DNA of 64,000 nucleotides, from NCBI GenBank assembly GCA_037138855.1, contig JBAXHO010000001.1, positions 1-64,000 of the forward strand. Direction: 5' to 3'. Source of the DNA: JBAXHO01 sp037138855. Its GTDB lineage: Bacteria; Patescibacteriota; Dojkabacteria; B142; OLB20. Below are positions 17,608-28,300 of the stretch, in pieces. The notes under the pieces are model-generated. The model did no database searches. It was not told the origin of the DNA and saw only the letters and a list, made by a program, of their open reading frames with translations. Both the position numbers and the translations under genes were made by a program. Every line of letters begins with the position of its first letter. Within the stretch, counting starts at the first letter, position 1.

Positions 17608-18543
17608 CTAAATTTTTCCTACCACCCAGACCCAAAAACTTACACTGGCGAGTGCTAATATTGATGAGACTAATACATTGCCAGCAGCGAGTTTTTTATC
17701 AAGTTGATAGAGATCAGCTAGAACGATGGTAAATACAGCTGAAGGCATGGCACCTTGAATGATCGAGGTGATAATGCCAGCATGAGAAATGGGAAATAGG
17801 TATTTTACTAAGAGAAGAATGAATGCTGGAACAACCATTAATTTAACAAAGCTGGTAAGAAGATTTAATTTGATATCAGTGAAATTATATTTAAAGTTAT
17901 GTGCCAGGGTTAATCCCATTGATATTAAAGCTAGAGCACTGATTGATTTACCAAGGATATCAAGTGAGCGATAAATTGTTGCTGGAAGCGCTATTTTTGT
18001 GGTAAATAAGGCAAGCCCCACAATTGTAGCCATGACAAGGGGAATTGTGATCAGCCGAATTAGTTCTGATTTTAAGGTAGCTTTTCCATTCACATCACCA
18101 GCGCGTTGAATAATAAAATAGAGAATTGCTTCAGGGATTGTGATTACAGTAAGGGCATAGATCATTCCTAGGCGATAATATTCCTGGCCAAATAAACTCA
18201 GTAAAATTGGTAAACCAAAGTATAAATTATTCCCGGCCACCATGGAATAAACTAAAACAAATTTCTTTTGATACCTCACGCCCAGTACTTTGAAAAGTAG
18301 GATTAATGAAAAAAATAATATGAGCTGGATAATTAGTGTAACTAAAATGAATTTCTTCAAATCCTGAAATTCCTGGTGGCTAATACCACTAATACTGATG
18401 AGGGTAGAGGCTGGTACAGCAATATAGAATACAAATTTATTAAAATATTTCGAGGCATTTTCATCGAGAATTTTATATTTTCCAGCCAAAAAGCCTATTA
18501 AAATAACCAAAAACAGGGAGATGAGTAATAGAAGTTGTTGCAT
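17608..18543 (-). CDS. AEC-family (auxin efflux carrier-like) transporter
   Basis: 311 aa with about 10 TM helices arranged as two five-helix repeats. Family features include LAGKYKILDENASKYFNKFVFYIAVPASTL at the N-terminus, the SMVAGNNLYFGLPILLSLFG segment and the C-terminal GAMPSAVFTIVLADLY. AEC members export organic acids, amino acids or auxin. No partner gene identifies the substrate. Convergent with the small membrane protein. Confidence 0.88.
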   Translation of the reverse strand: MQQLLLLISLFLVILIGFLAGKYKILDENASKYFNKFVFYIAVPASTLISISGISHQEFQDLKKFILVTLIIQLILFFSLILLFKVLGVRYQKKFVLVYSMVAGNNLYFGLPILLSLFGQEYYRLGMIYALTVITIPEAILYFIIQRAGDVNGKATLKSELIRLITIPLVMATIVGLALFTTKIALPATIYRSLDILGKSISALALISMGLTLAHNFKYNFTDIKLNLLTSFVKLMVVPAFILLLVKYLFPISHAGIITSIIQGAMPSAVFTIVLADLYQLDKKLAAGNVLVSSILALASVSFWVWVVGKI

Positions 18544-18599
18544 GGAAGAAATAAAAGCTAAAAGTTAATAGTTACAAGTTAAAAGCTAAGAGAAACAAA

Positions 18600-18720
18600 C
18601 GAGTATCAAGTATCAGGTAGTAAAAAAAGTATCTGGTACCTAGTATCTAGTAGCTGAAAAAAATAAAAACTCATGATTCGATCCTGAAGTTGTTTCAGGA
18701 CGAAATTCGTCCCTTTACAA
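18600..18720. repeat. Dispersed word cluster and palindrome
   Basis: Spacer made of GTATCAAGTATCAGGTA-type words followed by the 19-nt palindrome TCCTGAAGTTGTTTCAGGA (18682-18700) and GGACGAAATTCGTCC. The palindrome recurs at 34949 and 40949. Confidence 0.7.
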
Positions 18721-19458
18721 TAGATTCCCGCCGCCGTTGACGCCAATTACTTCTCCATTAATGAATTCTGCCTTAGGCGAAATTAAAAATTCTACTACAT
18801 TTGCAATGTCTTCAGGCGTGCAATTTCTTTTCATTGGATTTTTTTCGGCCTCTCCCTGGAACTTATCATCAGCCATGTTTATATTTCTGGTCAGATTGGT
18901 ATCCATAAGAGAAGGATTGATCACATTCACTTTAATTCCATATTTCGACCATTCTAGTACACACACCTGACTAAACTTGATGAGTCCTGCCTTGGATGCT
19001 CCATAAGCTCCGGTGGTGGGTGATGTCTTCTCTTTACCTAGTCTGGATCCGATGTTGATAATTTGTGATTTTTCTGCTTTTTTCAAGAAAGGCAGGGCAA
19101 ATTTACTCATGAGTATCGGACCGACAAGATCAACCGCAATGATTTTTTTTAATTCTTCCACGGATGCTTCCTCAATGAGTTTAGCAGAATCGATTGCAGC
19201 ATTGTTAACGAGTACATCCAATTGATTTGTAATTTTAATGATATTTTCAAAAATAATTTTTACGTCGGCTTCACTGCTTACATCTCCTGGTACCAGATAG
19301 CTAGTTCCGCCTTGAGCTTTGATTTCATCCATTACCTGCTCGGCGTTTTGCGTATCAGAAATATAATTAATAAAAATTGTGTAACCATGCTTCGCAAGAT
19401 TTAAAGCAATAGATCTACCTACACCTTTGCTTGAGCCAGTAATTAATGCGTATTTCAT
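18715..19458 (-). CDS. SDR-family oxidoreductase (FabG-like)
   Basis: Classical short-chain dehydrogenase/reductase of 247 aa. TGSSKGVGRSIA (7-18) binds NAD(P)H, NNAAID is present, and the catalytic Ser (INIGSRLG) and the YGASK motif are intact. FabG-like reductases act on 3-oxoacyl-ACP, but other SDR substrates are equally possible, and no other fatty-acid synthase gene is in the window. The C-terminus ends VNGGGNLL as in FabG-type proteins (VxGG). Confidence 0.88.
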   Translation of the reverse strand: MKYALITGSSKGVGRSIALNLAKHGYTIFINYISDTQNAEQVMDEIKAQGGTSYLVPGDVSSEADVKIIFENIIKITNQLDVLVNNAAIDSAKLIEEASVEELKKIIAVDLVGPILMSKFALPFLKKAEKSQIINIGSRLGKEKTSPTTGAYGASKAGLIKFSQVCVLEWSKYGIKVNVINPSLMDTNLTRNINMADDKFQGEAEKNPMKRNCTPEDIANVVEFLISPKAEFINGEVIGVNGGGNLL

Positions 19459-19651
19459 TGATATTTAGATGAAAATATTTTTTCATTATATGATCATTAT
19501 TTATTTTCTGCAAGGAAGCAGAGAAAATGATCAGATTTAAGAAATTTTTAAGAATAATTTGATAATTTAAAAGGGTAGAAATTCAATATTCCGTTTAAAC
19601 GATATTGACTAAACATAAATAAATAATTAAAATATAAGTATTAAAAATTTC

Positions 19652-19918
19652 ATGTTGGAACTAATGCAAGTTAAATTACAAAAAATTGGAAATTCATTTA
19701 TGGTTACCATTCCAAAGGCTTTGAAAGAGCAAGCTAAGTTACATTTAGGAGATATGCTGAACATTGAAATTGCAGAAAATTCTTTGCTGATCAAGCCAGC
19801 TGTTTTAGATAAACTTACCAAAGCTCAGGTTGAAGGTGGATTGTTACAAATTCCAAATTTTCACATTCAGAAAGTAATTCAGGAAATCAAAAAACGAGAT
19901 TATGAAAGAGAAAGATAG
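19652..19918 (+). CDS. vapB: AbrB/MazE-type antitoxin
   Basis: 88-aa SpoVT/AbrB swapped-hairpin protein: QVKLQKIGNSFMVTIPKALKEQAKLHLGDMLNIEI is the DNA-binding domain and the C-terminal tail would block the toxin. It overlaps the PIN toxin by 17 nt. ATG at 19652 is used; an internal ATG at 19664 is also possible. Confidence 0.88.
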   Translation: MLELMQVKLQKIGNSFMVTIPKALKEQAKLHLGDMLNIEIAENSLLIKPAVLDKLTKAQVEGGLLQIPNFHIQKVIQEIKKRDYERER

Positions 19919-20330
19919 TATATATGTTGATACTAATGTTTTTATTGCCTGGTTAGTAGCTAGTCACCCTGACTATAAACAAGCAAGATGTATTTTTAAA
20001 CAATATTCTAAATATCAGTTCTATTATTCTTTATTAGTGATCGATGAAATACTGTTTGTTATGACAAAATATCGGATTAGTAAAAATATCATTCAAAATA
20101 TTATTAAATCTAACTTAATAGAAAATCCGATTTGTATTTTAATTGAAGATACAATTAATCATGAACAGATTGAGAAGTATTTAAATCTTTGGGTTAACTG
20201 TGGTTTGAAACCTAGAGATGCATTACATTACTATTATATGAAGAAGATGAAGATTACTACTATCGCCACTTTTGATCAGGATTTTATTAGACAACAAAAA
20301 AAACTTGGTATAAAAGTTTTAAAATATTAA
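19902..20330 (+). CDS. vapC: VapC-like PIN-domain toxin
   Basis: 142-aa PIN ribonuclease. The acidic metal ligands are visible: IYVDTNVF (Asp10), IDEILF (Glu), KPRDALHYY (Asp) and TFDQDF (Asp). It should cleave a specific RNA when freed from the overlapping antitoxin. Its stop faces convergent rpmB. Confidence 0.9.
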   Translation: MKEKDSIYVDTNVFIAWLVASHPDYKQARCIFKQYSKYQFYYSLLVIDEILFVMTKYRISKNIIQNIIKSNLIENPICILIEDTINHEQIEKYLNLWVNCGLKPRDALHYYYMKKMKITTIATFDQDFIRQQKKLGIKVLKY

Positions 20331-20346
20331 AAATGTAGTGAAAAAT

Positions 20347-20613
20347 TTAGATGCTTTGGATAACTAAGCTATATCCTGCTACCGAAGCACCAGTTCGTAG
20401 CTTTTTATATGCTTTCATAGAAATTTTGTAAGTATCTTTTTTACCAGAAGCTAATTCAAGTAATTTTACTTTTCGTAGGTTAGGTTTCCAAGTACGTAGA
20501 GTTCTTTGTGCTTTGAAACGCCAAACTCCTCCTCCTCCGGAAGAGCCTCTTTGATGTTTGCGAGAACCGCCGAAAGCAATTGTTTTATTGGTGATGTCAC
20601 ACTTGTTTGACAT
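20347..20613 (-). CDS. rpmB: 50S ribosomal protein bL28
   Basis: Small basic protein with the L28 pattern CDITNKTIAFGGSRKH... and TWKPNLRKVKLLE, followed by a Lys-rich end with KLRTGAS. It carries a Gly-rich insert (SSGGGG) near residue 25. Start taken at the ATG giving MSNKCDIT; a frame-compatible ATG four codons upstream is less likely. Length of 88 aa is a little above the usual 62-80. Confidence 0.88.
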   Translation of the reverse strand: MSNKCDITNKTIAFGGSRKHQRGSSGGGGVWRFKAQRTLRTWKPNLRKVKLLELASGKKDTYKISMKAYKKLRTGASVAGYSLVIQSI

Positions 20614-20763
20614 AAAAATGATCACTTAAGATATATGCAGAACGAATTGTAGCAGATAAAACCCAGATATGAAAGAAAAAAGATGAAAAAAATAATATTT
20701 ATCTGGTAAGTTAGAATTTAAAATTGTAAACTAATAACTTGTTTATTTCTTATTATTGTTTAA

Positions 20764-21738
20764 ATGATTAATCAAAAATATTTTGATGATATTACGAAAT
20801 TTCCAAGTCAATTGGCGATTGGAGTTCAGCAAGCTAATGAAATTAAGGCACTTCGTTCTTTTCAAAAAGTGATTTTAAGCGGTATGGGGGGGAGTTCCCT
20901 TTTCGTTGAATACATCAATCAAATGAATGCTTCCCTAGGCTTTACCGAAAGAATTGATATAAATCGCAGTTATTCAATTCCAAAATTTGCTGATGCAGAT
21001 ACATTATTAATTGCATCTTCATATTCCGGAAATACTGAAGAATCAGTTAGCTTTCTTAAGGAAGCATTGGAAAGAAAATTGAATTGTATAGTAATTTCTG
21101 CTGGAGGAGAATTAGTAGAACTTGCCAAGACAAACAAGCTACCATTAATTATCATTCCACAAGGTGTAGTGCCTCGTCTTGCTACAGGATATTTTATTGG
21201 CGCGCTGGTAAAATTTTTAACAGACAATTTATTTTTTAAAGCAGCACTTTTAGAAAAAATTCTTACTGTTAAGTTTGATGTAGATCAGACAGCAGCGAAG
21301 CTTTTTGCAGAAAAATTATATAAAAAAGTACCAATTATTTATAGTTCGATTGAGAATTCAGCGACAGCAAGAATTATTAAAATTAAATTTAATGAAAATA
21401 GTAAAGTGCAAGCATTTTGGAATGAATTTCCGGAACAAAATCATAATGAATTAGAAGGATTTACTAATTTAATTATAAATCCTTACATAATTTTATTGAA
21501 ATCAAAATTCACCCATCCCAGAATCAGCAAGCGGTTTGATATTTATCAGGAAATTTTTTCGAAGAAAGGTTTGGTGATTGAAACTATACCTCTAAAAGGG
21601 AAAAGTATGTTGGAAGAAATGTTCAACACAGTACATTTCTTTGATTATGTTAGCTTTTTTCTGGCAGAACTTTATAATACTAATCCGGAAAGTACAAATT
21701 TGTTGGAAGGATTTAAGCTGGAATTGAAAAATTTGTAA
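20764..21738 (+). CDS. Bifunctional phosphoglucose/phosphomannose isomerase (SIS)
   Basis: SIS-fold isomerase of the PGI/PMI type. LSGMGGSSL and ASSYSGNTEESVSF are the two sugar-phosphate binding loops, and NEFPEQNHNELEGF carries the family Glu and His. 324 aa is the expected length for the bifunctional enzyme, shorter than canonical Pgi. It converts glucose-6-P or mannose-6-P to fructose-6-P in the cytosol. Confidence 0.9.
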   Translation: MINQKYFDDITKFPSQLAIGVQQANEIKALRSFQKVILSGMGGSSLFVEYINQMNASLGFTERIDINRSYSIPKFADADTLLIASSYSGNTEESVSFLKEALERKLNCIVISAGGELVELAKTNKLPLIIIPQGVVPRLATGYFIGALVKFLTDNLFFKAALLEKILTVKFDVDQTAAKLFAEKLYKKVPIIYSSIENSATARIIKIKFNENSKVQAFWNEFPEQNHNELEGFTNLIINPYIILLKSKFTHPRISKRFDIYQEIFSKKGLVIETIPLKGKSMLEEMFNTVHFFDYVSFFLAELYNTNPESTNLLEGFKLELKNL

Positions 21739-21820
21739 ATACTTCTGATATTTCCTATTGACACCATAACATCATCTCGATAAACTAATTAAAAGTAGTT
21801 AATTTCTAATCTTTATTACT

Positions 21821-22273
21821 ATGTTGAGCGTCAATGCTTTATTTTCTAAATTACACGGTTTAGAACCTAAAAAAAGAAAAATGCTAGTTTTAGGATCTTT
21901 AGTAGGTTCATTTCTTTTTGTATTGATTGGGGTAGTTTTTGTCATAGCTAATCGTGGCAATATTACTTTACCGGAAACAGGAACTTATTCGATTGTGGTT
22001 GATAAGAATACTGATGAAGCTGGTTCTTGTGAGTTTGGAACCGATGTTAAAGCAGTTAAAACTTGTACTTTACGTGGGGCAATTAATAAAGCTAATACGC
22101 TGGGCACGAATAATAGTGTGAATATTACATTTGAATCAAATTTGGCTGATAGCAGTACCGGGGTTACGACAATTCAGCTGCAATCTCAATTACCAATCAT
22201 ATCTTCAGAGGCTTCAGTATTAATTTCTGGAAATAATTCTGATCCAAGTAAAGTAGTAATTAAGATGAACTGA
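21821..22273 (+). CDS. N-terminal fragment-like surface protein with CTLRGAI motif
   Basis: 150 aa. TM at about 20-42, then a region with CTLRGAINKANTLG, the CSLRxAI motif that begins many secreted right-handed beta-helix proteins, and IQLQSQLPIISSEASVLISG. It stops at TGA just where the first beta-helix rungs would be expected. The following gene (29 bp on) contains two such beta-helices that start abruptly, so this may be a separated N-terminal module of that protein. LPETG after the TM is probably chance. Confidence 0.65.
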   Translation: MLSVNALFSKLHGLEPKKRKMLVLGSLVGSFLFVLIGVVFVIANRGNITLPETGTYSIVVDKNTDEAGSCEFGTDVKAVKTCTLRGAINKANTLGTNNSVNITFESNLADSSTGVTTIQLQSQLPIISSEASVLISGNNSDPSKVVIKMN

Positions 22274-22302
22274 TTTTTTAATTCATTTATTCAATTAAAA
22301 AT

Positions 22303-25300
22303 ATGGAACCGCAGTCTGCTCAAAGTATCAATCATGTTGCTCAAATCCGTAAATATTTCCCGATAATTATCGTTACAGTGGTTGTTTTAGTAGCTGCTTT
22401 AGCTATTGTTGTGGTACAACGCATTCGCATTAATAACCTGCCAAATACAGGTACTGATAATCCCATTCCTACAGTGCCGCCAACATGTGATTTGGTTTGC
22501 GCAGATGGACATTTGGATCCAAATATTTGTAGCTGTGTGCCAGATGTCACGTCAATTATTTCAACGAATACACCAATACTTATAATGGGAAACTATTTGT
22601 TAAAAAGTATGAGTGTTAGTCTTGATCAGGCAACTGGAAACAATGTGATTACTTATAAAGTTCAAAATGATGGTACAGCAGAAATCGCAGGGAATAGTTT
22701 TCAGAATACATATTGGATAAATCCCGTTCCAGAGCCAAGTAGTATTAATAATATTCAACCTACTCAATCCTTATTTCAAGCTAAGATTTTAACCAGTCAA
22801 AGATTAAGTGCTGGTACATCTGGTCTTGGGACTATTTCAATTAATAATTCATCCATACCAGCAGGGGTCTATAAATTATGTATGTGGTACGATAGCTCAA
22901 AAGCCGTTAATGAGGCTAATGAAAATGACAATATTCTCTGTAGTCAAGTTACTCTAGCTATACCAGAAGCACCGGCATGTACCTCATTTACAAATATGTG
23001 GATTAATGATTGTAATAGTACAGGGTTACTCGGCACACCTCAATGTGCTACTACTTCTGATAAAGCAACGATTCATTATAATTCCAATGCTGCAAGTATG
23101 AAATTTCTGGATGCAACATCTATGCCAGGTATATTGTGTAGTGCAATTCCGGATAGTACTTTTACCGGACAATCACAAATCTATGATGCAAATAATCCGA
23201 CAATTAATTGGACCTTAACACCTGGATTTGGATTAAAAAAGATTTGTGTCAGATTTGAAAATAGTGCTGGATCAAGTAAGTGTGGAGGAACTATTAATTA
23301 CACGGGTGTTACTCCAGTTGTTACTAATACAGCAATACCAGTAAGTCCACCTCAATGTACATCATTTCAAAATATGTGGATTGAAGGATGTCAGAGCTGG
23401 AACGCAGCAGATCCAACGGCAAATGCTAGCTGTATCACAAACAATACAAATGTTCAAATTAATTTGAATTCTTCTAATGCTACTACAATGAGGTTTTATG
23501 AAAAGACTGCGAATTTGGATATAGCATGTAGTGCCCTTGATCCTGGAGCATTTCCAGTGGTATTTCAAAGTTATTATCCAACACACAATATTACATTATC
23601 ATCGACACCAGGAGAGAAGCAGGTATGTGTGAGTTTAGGAAATAGTGCAGGGTCAAGCCAATGCGGAGGAAAGATCTGGTTCCAACCATCAATTACTCCT
23701 ACAATTTCTACAATACCTTCACCAACTCCGACACCTCAAGGGGCACCGGAATGTACATCTTTTGTGAATATGTGGCTAGAAAATTGTAAAACTAATCAGA
23801 TGACAGGTCCAGATTGTACAATTAATACAAACAAATTAAATATCAATTTAGCTGTACCCAATATTACAGCTGGTTCGAAGATGAGTTTTTATGAAAAAAC
23901 GGCTGCGGATGATCCAAAGGTGCTTTGTAACTCGATTGATCCAAATAAATTTTCTACACCAGTAGATTATGCTACTCAGGTAAAAGATTACCAATTACAA
24001 GCCACAACTGGACAAGTGAAGGTCTGTGTTCGTTTAGTGAATAGTAGTGGCGCAGCTAGTCAGTGCGGTGGTGGAATAAATATTGTAGAACCTGTGTATC
24101 GAATTTTAAAAGTTGAATCAGGAGCTGTTGTGACACTTTCCGGTTTGACCTTGATGGGTGGTCGTGCTGATATTGGTGCAGCTATCGAGAATTTTAGTTT
24201 TCTTGAGATTAATAATAGTATTATTGCCAATAATATCGCTGATGTTTATGGTGGCGGTATTTACAATGAGGGATATCTTTCGGTGAGAAATTCTATTTTC
24301 CACGCTAACTCAATAGGAAATACAAATGGAGCAGGAGGAGCGATATATTCGAGAAATACAAATGGCGGATCTTATCTTCAAAACTCTTTGACTATTAGTA
24401 AGACTATGTTTGAAGGGAATATTGCAGGGACAGGAGGAGGAGGAGCTATTTATTCAGAGGATACTCCAGTAATGATATCAAGAAGCTCTTTCAAATTAAA
24501 TCTAGCTCCGAGTGGAGGCGCATTGTATCTAACAGCTATAAGGAGTAACGATATATTAAATAGAATTGATAACTCCACATTTGCAAGTAATACAAGTATG
24601 TATGGTGTAATAAATAATACCGGTTCCAGCAAACATGTCAGGTTAGATTTAATGTTCTCTACTTTTGTATCTGATTTACCAAGCTCAGCAAATAATTTCA
24701 CACTTTATTCTGGTACAAATTCAGAAATCAATTTTAGGAATAATATTTTAGCAGCAAAGGGAGCTACTCAATGTAATTCCATTCCAAATAGTTTAGGTGG
24801 AAATGTAATAATTGATAGTAGCTGTACAGTATTACCTGTAAGTAATAATGATATAGTTGGAACTCAAGTCAACCCACTGTTATCTGCAGAGCAGACCATA
24901 CCAGGAAACAAGACAGTATTTTTCTCAATTGATCAAAGTAGTCCAGCATTTAATAATGCGATAAATTGTACAGGTACACCAATCGATCAACTTGAACAAA
25001 CACGTCCTCAGGGAAGTGCTTGTGATAGCGGTGCTTATGAATTTCCAATACCAGTAACGACAACTGTGACACCCACGCCTGCTACAGTGGCGATGACTTG
25101 TAGTGAGGGATTTACAGATGATTTCGGGAGATTTATGATCGATAGTAGCAGATGGAAAGTAAATATTGCTGACAGTTTAAAAACGAGTGTGGAAATTAAT
25201 GCTCAGGGAGGTATGCTACTAATTCATATTAAGAAAGATAATTTAAATTTTGATACAACTCCTAATGTTCAGCTACAGCGTTGGATAACAGGAAATTTTA

Positions 25301-28300
25301 ATGTAGAAGTAGATATGCTCCAATGGCAAACACCATTACCATTAGATAAGAAAGATACAGCAGTGGCTGCATTCCAAATTGTAGATAATACAGGATATGT
25401 CAGAAAAATTTGGTTTGAAGCAGCAACTTTATCAGATGGGGTAACAATTGATCCGAATAATTATCTATTAGCTTCTGATTCATATAAATTTAAAATTTTA
25501 GTACCAAGATATGGTTCGGTACGATTGAAGGCAATTAAAACAGGTGAAGAAATCTCATATTTTTATACGGTTTTAAATCGTAACGATGGTAGTACGACTA
25601 CAGGTTTTATTGGAAAAGATACTGGAGTGAAGGGAGTAAATGTTATGCCAATAATGAAGATGTCATCACCTCTAGCAAATACTTTTGAATTTGATAATTT
25701 CACTTTAAATTGTGATCAGGCAGTACCGGTATGTACATCATTTCAAAATATGTGGATAGAAGGATGTCAGAGTTGGAATGCAGCAGATCCAACGGCAAAT
25801 GCTAGCTGTATCACAAACAATGCAAATGTTCAGATTCATTTAAACTCTCCTAATGCCAGTCAAATGCAGTTCTATGAAAAAACTGCAAACCTAAATATAC
25901 CATGTAGTGCGCTTGATCCTGGTACATTTCCTCCAGAACAATATTATTCTTCAACACAAAATATTACATTATCATCGACACCAGGAGAGAAGCAGGTATG
26001 TGTACGATTAACTAATAGTAATGGGTCAAGCCAATGCGGAGGAAAGATCTGGTTCCAACCATCAATTACACCTACAATTTCTACAATACCATCACCAACT
26101 CCGACACCTCAAGGGGCACCGCAGTGTACATCTTTTGTGAATATGTGGTTGGAGAATTGTAAAACTAATCAGATGACAGGTCCAGCTTGTACAATTAATA
26201 CAAACAAATTAAATATCAATTTAGCTGTACCCAATATTACAGCTGGATCGATGATGAGTTTTTATGAGAGAACGGCAGCAGATGATCCCAAGGCTCTATG
26301 TAGTTCCTTTGATCCAAATAAATTTTCTACACCAGTTGATTATGCTACTCAGGTAAAAGATTACCAATTACAAGCTACAACTGGACAAGTGAAGGTCTGT
26401 GTTCGTTTAGTGAATGGTAGTGGTGCTGCTAGTCAGTGCGGTGGTGGTATTAATATTGTAGAACCTGTGTATCGAATTCTTCAAACTGCTGTAAATACAA
26501 ATGTTACACTATCAGGAATTACTCTGCAGGGAGGTAGGGCAGATGGAGTTGGAGGAGCAACTATGGGTGGAGCTATAGCTAACTATGGAATTATGAATTT
26601 GAATAATTCTATTTTAACAAATAACTCTGCGGTTTCTTCAGGAGGTGCAATATACAACGAAGGTATGCTTAGGATAAACGCTTCAAGAATATTTGCAAAT
26701 ACTACTAAAGGGACTGGAATTGGTGGTGGAGGAGCAATTTATAACAATGGTACTCAATTAAACATTAGCACTTCAGCGCTAAATAGTAATCAATCTGGAT
26801 CTGCCGGAGGAGGTGCGATTCTTTCTCGAGGTAGTGAGGTAAATATTTTAAAAAGTTCCTTCAAAGATAATATTACTACTGGTTCTGGAGGTGCTCTGAA
26901 TTTCTTCAATGATCATGCCAGTATTCTGAAAAACATCATTATTAACTCTACATTTGCAGATAACTCTGTGCAATCAGGAGAAATCTATTCTAATGCAAGT
27001 TATCAATATAGTTTAGTGACAAATATTTCATTTTCAACTTTTACTTCAAAGAGTTCTGGGTCAAATACACTAGGAACAACATTGTTTGCAACTGGAAAGT
27101 CGGAAATGTTTATTAAAAATAACATTATCGCTGATAATCGTACAACTCAATGCAATTCACCTTTATTGATCGATAGTTCTGGAGGTAATGTGGTCTTAGA
27201 TAGATCATGTTTACAAGATCCAAATAATTTGAATGGCGATATTATTCAAAATCCAAAATTACAAGTTGAGGCTTCAAATGTAAATTATTATTCAGTTGCA
27301 TATCCTATTGATCTTACTAGTCCAGCTGTTGATGCTGTTAAGGATTGTATGGATCTCGATATTACAACAATTGTCGAAGATCAGTGGGGTAGAGTAAGAC
27401 CAAATGGTAGTCTTTGTGACAGTGGTGCTTATGAATTTCTAATGGATGTGACACCTACTATTTCCACAATACCTTCACCAACCCCAACTCCAGTGGGAGC
27501 ACCAGCATGTACATCTTTTGTAAACATGTGGATTGAGAATTGTAATGATAGTCAGGTTCCTGCTGGTCTTTGTACGGTATATAAAAATCATGTAACAATT
27601 CATTTGAATACGACAAATGCTAGTATGATGAGTTTTTATGAAAGGACGGCAGCAGATGATGTCAATGCGTTATGTAGTTCATTTGATCCTACTAAATTTT
27701 CGCCACGAGTAAATTATGCTTCACAAGTAGATAATTTTCTATTGCATGCAACACCAGGGAAAGTAAAGGTATGTGTACGATTTGAGAATAGTAATGGAGC
27801 AGCGAGTCAGTGTGGTGGAGTGATTATTCTTGGAGATGCAATACCTACAGTGACACCATCCGTTACTCCTGTGCAGCCAAGTAATACTGTGATGCCATCA
27901 GCTACAGCTGGGGTACAAAATAGTAATACACCGACACCAATTCGACCATCAAATACTGCTTCTGTCCCGACTAATACGAGGCCAGTGGTATATTACAGCG
28001 CGACACCTAGACCAACAACAAATGGCATAGTGACACCGACTATAACCGGTACAATTACCATAACTCCCAGTGGTTCGATTACAGTTACTCCGACAATAAA
28101 AGTAACTGTCACTAATACTGGTACAGTGACACCTACAACAACGAATGGCGGTGGAATTTTAGGAAACTTTGATTTTGGTACATTTTTCTCCGACTTATTA
28201 AGTGGTAAGGCTTCACCATGGGGTTATCTTGGAGTAGCGCTTTGTTGCTTGTTCTGGTTGATATTGCTCTTATTATTAGTAGGATTGTTACGTCGCAGAA

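Noticed and set aside
21960..22470. LPETG and LPNTG motifs as sortase signals in the adhesin locus
   Set aside because: They follow the N-terminal TM and not a C-terminal one, so they cannot act as ordinary sorting signals.
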